Assembly: GCA_949987565.1 (NCBI GenBank)
Contig: OX465111.1
Coordinates: 9,691,202-9,755,201 of the forward strand
Direction: 5' to 3'
DNA: 64,000 nucleotides
From: Luidia sarsii
Lineage: Eukaryota; Echinodermata; Asteroidea; Paxillosida; Luidiidae
Below the pieces are notes generated by a model that was given only the letters and a program-made list of their open reading frames with translations, had not been told where the DNA came from and did no database searches. Position numbers and translations under genes: made by a program. This document shows, piece by piece, positions 55,214 through 64,000 of the stretch (position 1 is the first letter of the stretch; each line of letters begins with the position of its first letter).

Positions 55214-55500
55214 CTTATAAATCTTGTTCAACCGTTCAAGCCATCAATCTGTGGAATAAGCACAATGGCAACTTCATCACTTCTAGCCTGGTGCCCGACC
55301 ACATTTACATATCGGATGCAAGAGTCTTACTTGCTGATTCTTCTGGTGTGCCTTTCTGTAGCTTTGGGAAATGCAGAAACAATGTTCAAGCTGATTTTAT
55401 CATCAGGTTTCCTGATAATTTTGATAGGTTCCTGCTAAACTACAAACCATACACTCCTGCAAGCTGCATTACTGGATCTACCACTGGGATTTTGAGTTAA
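55214..55500 (+). pseudogene. Unrecognised open frame, possible SGNH-like C-terminus
   Basis: Open from about 55,214 to TAA at 55,498. Reads INLWNKHNGNFITSS, LVPDHIYISDARVLLADSSG and VPFCSFGKCRNNVQADF. The order is faintly like the last block of SGNH hydrolases (D..GVH....G...F), but the His is missing. No promoter, no neighbours that explain it. Two copies of gaagcctgaacatttcag precede it (about 55,140 and 55,183). Confidence 0.25.
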
Positions 55501-55765
55501 CCAGGGAAAAAAGGCAGGACCCTCATTCTTTCTATGACAAAAACAACCACACAATTCCAGAGATAAAGAAAGAACTCTATTATTAATCCAATCCATGTTT
55601 GTTTCAGTAGTAAAATAAATTGTATAAACATTATTTTGCTGAGTGCTGATCATGCATAAAGGCATGAGTAGTGTAGCATACGCGTATCCAGCCATGCGGC
55701 CACTGTGCAGTACACTGTAAGGTCGTTTCCACTATACCAAATAAACACGAATATTTGGATTCTAT

Positions 55766-57176
55766 TTGAATCGCGATTCAAACTCCACTTTTATTGCGAG
55801 TTTGGAGACAATAAACGCGATTATTCGTGGGATTCTGACTCCACTGAGAGTGAGCAGGGAACCGGACCCTGCGGCCTTACAGTTACAGGATGCGGCTCCG
55901 CCACCGGTACAGCCAGAGGAAGCGTATTCTCCAGAGAGATCCCAGGAGATCCCAACCGACACGGTCTTCACCATAGACACTAAAAGAATACAAGAGTCGG
56001 TCACAGCGGCTGTGATAAGCGCTATAACGGAGCAAGTCGGTCAGGCCTTGCAAACGGAGTTAGCTCGGGCATTTCCAGCAGCTATGCTAAAGGCTTCCAG
56101 GGAGGCACAACCAAAGGACACCACTCAGACTCCAGCGACTGCTACAAGGTGGTCAACGACAACAACATGGTTCCATGTATCACAAAACCCAACTGCCCAA
56201 ACAGCTGCAGCAGCAACAGCAACTGCCTCTGGACCTGTACTGGGGCCAGATCCAGCTGCTTCATGGCCATCTCCTGGTGAGGCATCGGGTGTCAGACAGG
56301 GGCTGATCCCGGACGTTTCGCTTGGAATTGGGTCCTTGACTAGCTTGCCAGGTATAGGTGAGTCACTGGGCATTGGGGGACTGTTCCCATATCTGCACCC
56401 TTGCCTTTAGATTTAGCAGTGAATCGGGAAGTCAAAGAAAAGATCTGGGCAAATGAGTATGTCGAGTTTGGCTTGCTACTCAACCCCTCCCAAGTAGTTC
56501 AAAGCAACATTATAGTTCAGAATACATCCAGTGGGAGCGGGTCATTGTGTTTAATCCTAACAAATAAAAAGCTGCCCAAAAATATAAATGAGTGGATGTC
56601 AGGATACCAGTATGCAATTTTCTCTGCCATGTCTGCAGTTTATACTGCAAAATATCCGAGGGACGGGAGCAGCATGCTTAAATATGGACAAACTGTTTGT
56701 CAGATAGCAGACGAAGGTGGCAATTTCAATTCCTATGATGTAGCATTCAGAAAGCTACGACCGGTCACACTCCTTCAGTGGAATAATTTCCATACAGAAT
56801 TGTACCTCAAGGCACTAAGAGGAACCATCGCAGTGACTGGGGTAAATTATTCACCTACTGCATTGGGCAAGTATTCAACAACTGATGCAAAACGGTTCCC
56901 TCTGGATTCTGCTTCCGTATTTTGCGGGGATTAGCATGTGAGGGCTCGTGTGGTTATAAGCACAAATGTACATTTTGCTTTGGTAATCACCCTCCGGTCA
57001 AGTGCCGGCAACAGTTTCAAACGTTCAAAAATTTTCGTAACAGGGGAGCATTCCAGCAAACCACTCACCCAATGGATGTCCAAACCTCTGCAGAAAAGAC
57101 TGCAATTACACGGCCTAGAAACGGTACAGAAAGGGGGGACCTCTTTTGGCTCAGGGCAAACCAGTCACGCCAATAA
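55766..57176 (+). pseudogene. gag of the second Ngaro element, two frameshifts
   Basis: The first frame is Ala/Thr/Pro-rich (TAAVISAITEQVGQALQTEL; later GIGSLTSLPGIGES) and ends at a TAG near 56,408. A shifted frame continues DLAVNREVKEKIWANEYVEF with a counterpart in the intact gag, then GEWMSGYQ-like ININEWMSGYQYA. A third frame gives the zinc region CEGSCGYKHKCTFCFGNHPP followed by VKC, keeping both CCCH and CCHC patterns. No ATG at 55,766; the true start is unknown. Confidence 0.65.
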
Positions 57177-59428
57177 ATAGATATGTGCTGAAGGATAACT
57201 TACAGGGTTATAACTAGTGTTGCAACATCCCGGTTATTTTCAAAACCGGGAACCGGTGTCGCTGAACGGGTCGGGAACCGGTGTCCCGATTTTCTCCAAC
57301 CATAATTGGCCAAAATCTAACTCTATAAGGAATAGCGTGTGCTCCAAATTCATGGTTGTGAATTTGTAACATCTAAACTACTCAAGCTGTGATTTGTCTC
57401 ACATATTCCCTCACTGAAATTTGTTTGCAGCCTTCAGCACCCTTTTGATCACGATTTTTATTTTTTTGTTTTCACATTTATTTCCCGAAAATACACTTTG
57501 AATGACACTCCACTTTCGTGACGTCACTAAGATCAATATTCATGAGGCATGATTCTTGGAGGGAATGTCCCACACACGCCCGATAGACGTTCAGCTGTGT
57601 TTGGATTTATATTTTTTCACGAGGAGCAAAATCCCCATCGTCATCACTGGGGCAACAAATCGACAATAAAGAGTTCGACTCCGACGACCGACCTCGCAAA
57701 CACGCGTTAACGATGGCTCTCGCCAGCCAGTCGTTGCGTTACGCGCTGCCATGTTCGGTCGTAACTGCGCGCTGTCCAATCAACAGACGTCCGTCTTGCG
57801 TGAGACGGACGTTCTTTTTCAGCTAACTTCAACGCCCGCACTTGGCGCCAGCGTCGCAATACTATTCCATGGAGGAACACAACCAAACTCAATCATGCCG
57901 AGGGTTTAGTGCCCGATCCTGGTCGGATCGAAAAGTTCGTTCGTTTAGAAAAAATATTGCGCAATGCGCGCTGTGGCTGCAACGCTGTGTGCCTGCCATA
58001 GAGCTCTATGGTGCCTGCATACAACCATGGAGCACGTGTAGGCCGCGCTGGGGTGAGTGCGCGCGCAGCTCGCTAGCCAACATGATCTTCCGTATGCACA
58101 ATTCATTTTGAGAACGAAAAGGAAATAAAAGTTGCCTCGACTTTCATACGACATTTATGAGCAGTTGAATTTTATATGATGGAGGGACTTTTGACTTTGA
58201 CTTTAACATACTTTTCGATGTTTTATTTTTTCTTTGGATTGACTTTGATTTTTTTTTAACTACTATGGGAAAACCAGCAACCATAACTTTGATGCACACC
58301 GCTATCAAATATATAATACCCTTTTGGTTAACAATAATTATCCAACCGACTTCGCTGTATTTTCTTATGTGTTTTATTATTTTATCGGTCCCGATCGGGA
58401 TTGTCGGGAACCGACCGAACCGACCCAGCCTTAGTTATAACGTAAAAATGAACAATTATATAATTGATGGTTTTGAATTCGGTTTTCGCTTAGGTTCTTC
58501 CAGCACTCAAAAAAGCCAGATATCAAAAAATTTGCAATCTGCTCTGAAAAATCGAGCAGTGGTCACTGAAAAATTAAACTTAGAAGTTATGCAAGGTAGA
58601 CTGGCAAGGCCTTTTAAACAAATACCTCTGACAAATTTTTGGGCAAGCCCAATTGGTTTACTGGTAGTTCCTGGTAAAATTTGCATTATACATCACTTAT
58701 CCTATCCACTGCAAGTCTCGGTGAATGATGGTACACCAGAGTGTTACGCTACAGTTAAGTACGCGTCAACAAACAAAGCCATAAGGCTAATAAAGAAATT
58801 AGGGTCAGGATATGTGCTATCCAAACTAGATATCAAGTCAGCCTTCAAAATAATCCCAATTCATCCAAGCGACCACAATCTCCTAGGGTTATCCTGGGAT
58901 AATTGGATAACCAATTTTTCTACGATAAAACGATGCCGGTCAAGTTGTGCCATATTTGAAGCATTTAGCACAGCGGTGGAGTGGATTGCTAGGAATGAAT
59001 TAAAAATAGCAGGTGGACGATTATTGATAATGGTAAAATACAATCCATGCAACAGGGTTCCAAAGATCTGCATGGTTTTCAAACATTGTGTAACTCCCTT
59101 GGAATTTCTCTTGCGCCAGAGAAAACAGATGGCTCCGCTACCATTCGAACGTTTGAGGGAATTGAATTGGATACAATAGCTATGACCACACGGTTACCAG
59201 CAGATAAATTGGAAAAAAGCTATTAACCTTGTTAAGCAAGCCCTGGATAAACCCAAACATACTTTGCAAGAGACACAGTCAGTTATCGGGTTTCTGAATT
59301 TCACCTGCAAGGTAGTTGTGCAAGGAAAGGCTTTTTTGAGAAGATTAGTAAATCTAACTATAGGTGTAAGGTGTGCTTGGCATAGAATTAGAATAACGTC
59401 ACAGGCAAAGTTGGATCTAAAAGCCTGA
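57150..59428 (+). pseudogene. Reverse transcriptase of the second Ngaro element, split by a hAT insert
   Basis: The frame enters before the insert (PINRYVLKDNLQG), and after it reads GFEFGFRLGSSS, FWASPIGLLVV, HHLSYPLQVSVND, LSKLDIKSAFKIIPIHPSDH (motif A) and IFEAFSTAVEW (motif B). Motif C is only readable in another frame as VDDY near 59,014. Late RT continues to SVIGFLNFTCK and KLDLKA, then TGA at about 59,426. The frames on either side of the hAT insert are in register once one duplication copy is ignored. Confidence 0.75.
57215..58433. mobile_element. Non-autonomous hAT-like element with 8-bp duplication
   Basis: Flanked by gttataac at 57207-57214 and 58434-58441. Starts tagtgttgcaacatcccgg and ends gaccgacccagcctta-type sequence (inverted taaggctggg). 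Both subterminal regions carry cgggaaccg repeats. The 8-bp duplication and TAG-like ends fit hAT. The interior has no transposase; minus-strand frames at 57,591-57,892 are unrecognised. Confidence 0.75.
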
Positions 59429-59443
59429 ATGTTGTTCTTTAGG

Positions 59444-60485
59444 TGCACAGCGTAATGATCAGGGAAATGCTGTATGCCGACGATGCTGCCCTAACAGCCC
59501 ACACTGAGGATGCCCTCCAGCGCCTCATTTCCCGCTTCGCGGAGGCTTGTACTGAGTTCGGATTGACAATCAGTCTGAAGAAGACCAAAATCATGGGCCA
59601 AGACGTCAGCACCATCCCAGCCAACACCATCGGTGATCACACCCTGGAGGTAGTGGAGAATTTCATCTACCTCATCTACCATCTCCAGCAAACCTGTCCC
59701 TTGATGCAGAGCTCAACACACGGATAGGCAAAGCCTCTACCACCATGGCTCGTCTCGCCAAGAGGGTGTGGGACAACACCATGCTGTCACTCAGCACCAG
59801 GATGAAGGTGTACCAAGCTTGTGTACTTAGCACCCTTCTCTATGGTAGTGAAGCCTGGACCCTATACTCTAGACAAGAGCAAAGGCTGAACACCTTCCAC
59901 ATGCGCTGCCTCAGGCGACTCCTGGGCATCACCTGGCAGGATCGCGTCACAAACGCAAGCGTTCTCTCCCGGGCAGACGTGACAAGCATGTTTGCCATCC
60001 TAACCCAGAGACGACTACGCTGGCTCGGGCACGTGTGCAGGATGGACGACCGGCGCATCCCTAAGGACATTCTGTATGGGGAGCTCGCCACGGGATCGCG
60101 ACCAACCGGACGGCCAGCCTCGCAATTCAAGGACGCTTGCAAGCGTGACCTGAAGGCCTGTAGCATCAGCCCAGCTGACCTTGAGCAAGCTGCGTCTGAC
60201 CGCACGCACTGGCGATCCTCAGTCAAGGCCGGCGTGCAGCGAGCTGAGGAAAAGAAGTTGAGCCAGTGGGAGGAGAAAAGAACCAACCGGCGGCAGGGGC
60301 TCCAGTCTGCTCCTTCCGCCCCTACCGATGACTTCACCTGCAGCAAGTGTCGACGGTGCTGCAGATCCCGCATAGGGCTCTACAGTCACAGTCGGCACTG
60401 CTTCACTAACAGCAATCACTAACAGTACCACCGAGAAATCCCACGTGCAGACTCCATTGTCTTTCGAGACAGACGGTTGCCAACC
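59444..60485 (+). mobile_element. 5'-truncated LINE with C-terminal zinc finger
   Basis: Flanked by tgttctttagg (59433-59443) and tgttcttaagg (60486-60496), an 11-bp duplication with one change. Coding starts inside RT motif C, REMLYADDAALTAH, then GLTISLKKTKIMGQD. A short deletion and frameshift follow near 59,700. From 59,745 the frame is open to the TAA at 60,420: LLYGSEAWTLYSRQE, RRLRWLGHVCRMDDRRIPKD and the Cys finger CSKCRRCCRSRIGLYSHSRH plus C. The 3' UTR is about 65 bp. Related to the LINE at 37,400-39,033. Confidence 0.8.
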
Positions 60486-60496
60486 TGTTCTTAAGG

Positions 60497-60945
60497 CAAT
60501 TTAATGGGAAACAGTTCTTTTTGTCCGACCAGTAGTTGACTAACCACAATTTATGTTTATATACCGATGCATAGCTTGGCATAAGGGAAATATCACCTTG
60601 AAGGAATGTTATTCCATTGTAGCATCTGTGTGTGTTTGGGGACAGCACTTGTCCAATAAGAGAATTCTGATTCATACAGACAATGAGGCATATGTGTATA
60701 TAATAAATGTTAATACGACTAAAGATGTAAAGGTTATGGCTCTTGTACGTAAGCTAGTAGTTCAGAGCATGCGGTTCAACATTCAGTTTAAAGCCGTCCA
60801 TGTTCCTGGATGCAAAAACACACTACCTGATAAACTTTCTCAACTACAGGTGGAAGCTTTCACATTAGCCGCTCCACACGCGATGGAACACCCATCCACA
60901 CTACCGACAGAAATACAGCCACAGAACTGGTTCCAGGGCTGCTAA
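60497..60945 (+). pseudogene. RNase H of the second Ngaro element
   Basis: Resumes right after the LINE. FLSDQ and LYTDA are readable with stops, then a deletion removes the Gly-rich part, then KECYSIVASVCVWGQ (Glu position), IHTDNEAYVYIIN (Asp) and VHVPGCKNTLPDKLSQLQ, where the last Asp is kept. Ends at 60,945; the recombinase frame overlaps. Confidence 0.7.
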
Positions 60946-60949
60946 ACCT

Positions 60950-61645
60950 GATCTCAAAATCGATGGCGGTTTCAACTTGGAAAACATACCAAAGAGCACA
61001 ATGCATTTTGCTTCAGTTTCTCAACAAATACTTGCCTTTGTCCCCAATTGTTGTAGCGCTTTTTGTAACCTATTTATTTGAGGCGAATTATTCAGCCAGT
61101 TCTATTTGTACATTTGTAGGGGCAAACAGCTTTATTCAAAAGCTGTATAATGTGCCTGAACCAGGTCTTACATTGGTAGTACAAAAGGCAACGAAAGAGA
61201 AAGCCTAAACTTGATGTGCGACTACCTATTACTCGGTGCATCCTGCATAAGATAGTTGATGCTTTAGACAATTGCTCAGCGTCGGGGACTCAAAAAGTTA
61301 TGTATAAGACTATGTTTTTGCTCGCTTTTGCGGCTTTTCTACACGTCAGAGAGATGGCAGTTTCAAATGGAAATACTAGTAATGTGTTGAAAAAGGGTGA
61401 TGCCCTGAAGGAAAAAACATGACAATTAATTTCCAGTCCTATAAACACTCCGATGGTAGACAAAGGTGTATTAAGATTGCAAAGACAAACGATGTTTACT
61501 GCCCAATGGAAGCACTGGCTCAATTTTTAACCCTCAGGAGATCGTTTCATTCGGATTTCTTGTATTGCTGGCCAAGTGGCAGACCTATTCAGAGGGAACA
61601 GTTTTCTAAAATGCTGCAATCAACGCATCATCCGTGTGAAAAAAG
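60950..61645 (+). pseudogene. Tyrosine recombinase of the second Ngaro element, C-terminus lost
   Basis: Reads VSTWKTYQRAQCILLQFLNK, a shifted frame with MFLLAFAAFLHVREMAV (catalytic Arg), then SYKHSDGRQRCIKIAKTNDV and GRPIQREQFSKML. The HxxR box and Tyr are missing because an unrelated repeat takes over at about 61,645. At least two frameshifts. Confidence 0.7.
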
Positions 61646-61649
61646 GGCC

Positions 61650-61950
61650 CATTGTGAAAATTTAACAGGCAAAATAACTACAGACATAATTTTGACTTTG
61701 AAAAGAAATAAGCCTGAAACAAACAAATGCCGTTTCATCTGGAATTATAATGAACCAATGAACAAATTTAATGCCAAATCAAGATTTGTTGGTCTTCAGT
61801 TAACCATTAAGCAAATTTGCTTGAGTTGGTCTTTCGTTCGCTGGGTTCCTCAATTCCTCAATGAGTTCTATATACCAGTACTTTACTTCTCTGCTATGGA
61901 AAAGGAGACTGCTTCCTTCACATGGCTCTGGCAGACTATACAGTACTGAT
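61650..61950 (+). repeat. Repeat shared with 13,990-14,130
   Basis: The shared block spans about 61,690-61,810 (aataagcctgaaaca ... aatttaatgccaaatca). The open frame running through it from the recombinase is not conserved protein. Confidence 0.6.
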
Positions 61951-61957
61951 CGAAATT

Positions 61958-62170
61958 GCCGTTTGAGGAGCGGGAATGGAAACTTCAGTTAACCGAACCC
62001 CCCCCCCCTCCTTCAACCCAAGATCAATCCAGAGCACCGGCAGTTGCTTTTAAGTTTGTCTTTGTGAGCACCGCCAGGACTTTAGGAGCCCTATCCTCGC
62101 TCTACGCTCAGAGCTTGCGGTTGAAACTCTGGTCCTTGCCAATATGTAGTGCTTTGTGAGCAACGGCAAG
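61958..62170. repeat. Direct repeat, copy 1
   Basis: Some 210 bp repeated at 62,900-63,107 with few changes: cgtttg.ggagcggga, cttcagttaaccgaaccc, caatccagagcaccggcag and gcttgcggttgaaa. Family unknown; perhaps the two ends of one element. Confidence 0.75.
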
Positions 62171-62899
62171 GCTTTTCAAGCCGGCCCCATGCTCAGAGCT
62201 TGCGGTTAATATAAAAATACACGACCAGATTCTCCTGCCAGAGACGTTGTACTGAAGCCATTTTCCAAATTAAACCATTTTTCTTGTTTTACCTTACCGT
62301 ACCGGGTACCTCATAAAAAAAGTGTCCTAAATGTTCCAGAATGTTTCGTTTTTTATTGTTTGAAATATTGGAAGCCGAAAATCAGTGGGTAACGCAAAAT
62401 CACTCTGTGCGGCCTCCGCCCAATTCGGTTGATATACCGGTACTCTCAAATCAAAGCTTGTTTTCTCCCACTTTAGGTGCTTTCACACAAGACGAAATCC
62501 CCGGGAATTTCGGTCTGTCTATTCACAGAACCGAAGAAATCACCGTGGATAAGCTTTTCCCCGGGGAATTCTTACCCCAGCTTGGGGTATAGGGTAGAAG
62601 GAGAAAACCCCGGGACGTCATTTCTTTTGCGAAGATAACTGCCAATTTGCGAATTTCAGAGGGAATTGATCAGGGGTGTGGGGAGAGTTGGGGGAGACAG
62701 GGTTTTCAAGTCCAACGGATGAACCTCTCTTCGTGAACGATGCGCGAACGGTGCGCGAACGATCTGATAATTAGGGGCAACAATTTGCGACCTAAGGCCT
62801 AAAAATGTAAGAAAAAACCCGTACGCCAGCGAGATACATGGTTGTTGTTGTTGTTGTTTTTTTTTTTTTGGTTTTTTTGGGGGGGCATGATCACATGGG
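62171..62899. other. No gene seen between the direct repeats
   Basis: Contains paired ccccggg-type segments (62,500-62,610) and a T/G-run (62,840-62,885). The 83-codon frame at 62,341 has no recognisable domain. Confidence 0.5.
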
Positions 62900-63107
62900 C
62901 AATTGCCGTTTGTGGAGCGGGAATTGAAACTTCAGTTAACCGAACCCCCCCTCCTTCAACCCAAGATCAATCCAGAGCACCGGCAGTTGCTTTTAAGTCT
63001 GTCTTTGTGAGCACCGCCAGGACTTTAGGAGCCCTATACTCGCTCCACGCTCAGAGCTTGCGGTTGAAATTCTGGTCCTTGCCAATGTGTAGTGCTTTGT
63101 GAGCAAC
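62900..63107. repeat. Direct repeat, copy 2
   Basis: Second copy of 61,958-62,170 in the same orientation, about 940 bp downstream. Confidence 0.75.
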
Positions 63108-63109
63108 AC

Positions 63110-63235
63110 CAACACTGCGTTTACACTTGATCCCGCGAGGAGGATCAGATCCTGCGGTCACGGAGGATCTGATCCAGTGCCGCGTTTACACTGGATCCTG
63201 ATCCCGCGTTGATCGCGCGTGGAGCAGCGGAAGCG
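63110..63235. repeat. GATC-palindrome-rich block, left
   Basis: Dense ggatcagatcc and gatcccgcg with gcgtttacac phrases. A like block is at 63,866-64,000. The pair brackets the Myb/SANT exon and may be the ends of a DNA transposon. Confidence 0.5.
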
Positions 63236-63345
63236 CTCTCCAAAGGTTATCCACATAAGTCAGTAGTCATGCGCAGTAGAACGTCAGCCCGGCCATGACG
63301 CGCGAAATCCGATGGACTCTTGCAACGGTACAACCTCTATGCATA

Positions 63346-63410
63346 CATGTGTACATGTACATGTACATGTACATGTACATGTACTGTACATGTACTGTAC
63401 ATGTACTGCA
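63346..63410. repeat. (acatgt) microsatellite
   Basis: About nine units of gtacat with interruptions. A similar tract lies at 63,690-63,795. Confidence 0.85.
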
Positions 63411-63433
63411 CACATGCACGTGCACACGTACAT

Positions 63434-63563
63434 TGTTGAACACCGCTGTGTTTCTGGTGGTACCGTCCAATTTCGTTAATATTTCCTCACTGGCCCAGAT
63501 ATCTAAAAATAACTTCAATTCTTCATCGGTCCACAGCCGTCCGCGCACTGTGTCCGTCGCCAT
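63434..63563 (-). CDS. Myb/SANT-like exon (probable Harbinger accessory gene or trihelix factor)
   Basis: From the Met at 63563 the minus strand reads MATDTVRGRLWTDEELKLFL then DIWASEEILTKLDGTTRN and AVFNN, with a GTacgt donor after 63434. The W-T-D-E-E...FL..W pattern is a Myb/SANT-like DNA-binding domain found in Harbinger accessory proteins and host trihelix-type factors. The start lies in the context aaaATGgcg. The rest of the gene would continue below 63,434, where only microsatellite and repeats are seen, so it may be an orphan exon. Confidence 0.5.
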
Positions 63564-63689
63564 TTTGCAGCTACCGTGCTGTATGCGGATACCAGTTTCT
63601 CACCCCCCCCCCCACCCACACGACCACACACACACGACCCTGTCTAGTATCGGTTACCAGCGTAAAGTTGGACAGATTGTTTGCCGAGT

Positions 63690-63798
63690 GTACAGTACAT
63701 GTACATGTACATGTACGTGTACGTGTACATTGTGTGTACATGTACATGTACATACGTACATGTACACTGTACAATGTACATGTATATGTACTGCACAC
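63690..63798. repeat. (gtacat) microsatellite, second tract
   Basis: Self-complementary tgtaca/acatgt repeats with cgtgta interruptions. Frames across it are Val/His/Met/Tyr/Cys/Thr repeats without meaning. Confidence 0.85.
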
Positions 63799-63865
63799 GT
63801 ACACGCAAGATGCTCGTTTTCGCGCATTTTTCCAGGCATGGGCCGGATGTGGTCGCTGAAAACCG

Positions 63866-64000
63866 CAGGATCAGATCCCGCGTTGCGTTTACACTTGCAT
63901 GTTGATCCCGCACGCGGGATCAGACCCGGATCTGATCCTTCCCGAGAGGTGGATCAGATCCCGGGATCTGATCCTGATCGCGCGAGCGTTTACACTTGCG
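63866..64000. repeat. GATC-palindrome-rich block, right
   Basis: ggatctgatcc and ggatcagatccc repeats with gcgtttacacttg at 63,883 and 63,986, in the same orientation as at 63,117. The window ends inside it. Confidence 0.5.

Larger units (their letters stand above)
55700..61645 (+). mobile_element. Second, older Ngaro-type element, twice interrupted
   Basis: Coding order is gag, RT, RNase H, tyrosine recombinase, as in the 14,756 element, but divergence at protein level is high, so it is another lineage. It is split by a hAT-like element (57,215-58,433) and a LINE (59,444-60,485), and ends where an unrelated repeat starts at about 61,645. No split direct repeats or hydrolase were recognised. 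Confidence 0.8.

Noticed and set aside
59840..60373. 177-codon minus-strand frame
   Set aside because: Antisense shadow of the LINE frame at 59,745-60,422.
55007..64000. Upstream PNPLA6/7 exons (membrane anchor, cyclic-nucleotide-binding domains)
   Set aside because: No minus-strand segment with those motifs and splice sites could be recognised; the stretch is mostly Ngaro and repeats.

Overview
The window is animal nuclear DNA. The only host gene I can assemble is the patatin-like lysophospholipase PNPLA6/7 (neuropathy target esterase type), on the minus strand. Seven exons are visible between 55.0 kb and 23.3 kb; all have AG acceptors, GT donors and agreeing intron phases. The oxyanion-hole loop, the nucleophile Ser and the catalytic Asp are all present. 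Exons before and after this segment lie outside the window or were not found. The transposon mix (Ngaro-type tyrosine-recombinase retrotransposons, Penelope-like elements, Ty3/gypsy, PIF/Harbinger, piggyBac-like and hAT-like elements, LINEs, THAP fragments) suggests a marine invertebrate, perhaps a deuterostome. The species is not identified.

Layout. 0-5.8 kb: pyrimidine-rich DNA, then an array of ~810-bp units of a repeat family rich in TGACGTCA sites, closing in a run of 11 short palindromic hairpins. 5.8-10.5 kb: a Penelope-like remnant, an Ngaro remnant carrying an internally deleted gypsy element, and a piggyBac-like MITE. 10.5-14.7 kb: MITEs, hairpins and a THAP-domain pseudogene. 14,756-21,403: an almost intact Ngaro retrotransposon (gag, RT-RNase H, tyrosine recombinase, SGNH hydrolase, split direct repeats A1...B1-A2-B2) inserted in a copy of the 810-bp family. 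21.4-23.2 kb: more copies of that family. 23.2-28.5 kb: four PNPLA6/7 exons, with a 2.3-kb terminal-inverted-repeat element in one intron. 28.5-49.4 kb: a 21-kb intron filled with gypsy gag and leader minisatellite, two opposed LINE fragments, a THAP fragment, a Pif1-like helicase pseudogene broken by a Penelope-like insertion, and a 4.8-kb PIF/Harbinger element. 49.4-55.0 kb: three further PNPLA6/7 exons between piggyBac-like MITEs and copies of the 810-bp family. 55.7-61.6 kb: a second, older Ngaro element split by a hAT-like element and a LINE. 61.6-64 kb: repeats and a Myb/SANT-like exon.

How the parts relate. The Ngaro proteins form one retrotransposition module: gag packages RNA, RT/RNase H makes cDNA, and the tyrosine recombinase joins a circular intermediate to the target. 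A shared AATAA at the outer ends and at the B1/A2 junction marks the probable exchange site. The hydrolase role is unknown. Target-site duplications order several nested insertions: gypsy into Ngaro, hAT and LINE into Ngaro, Penelope-like into the helicase, and Penelope-like and Ngaro into the 810-bp family.
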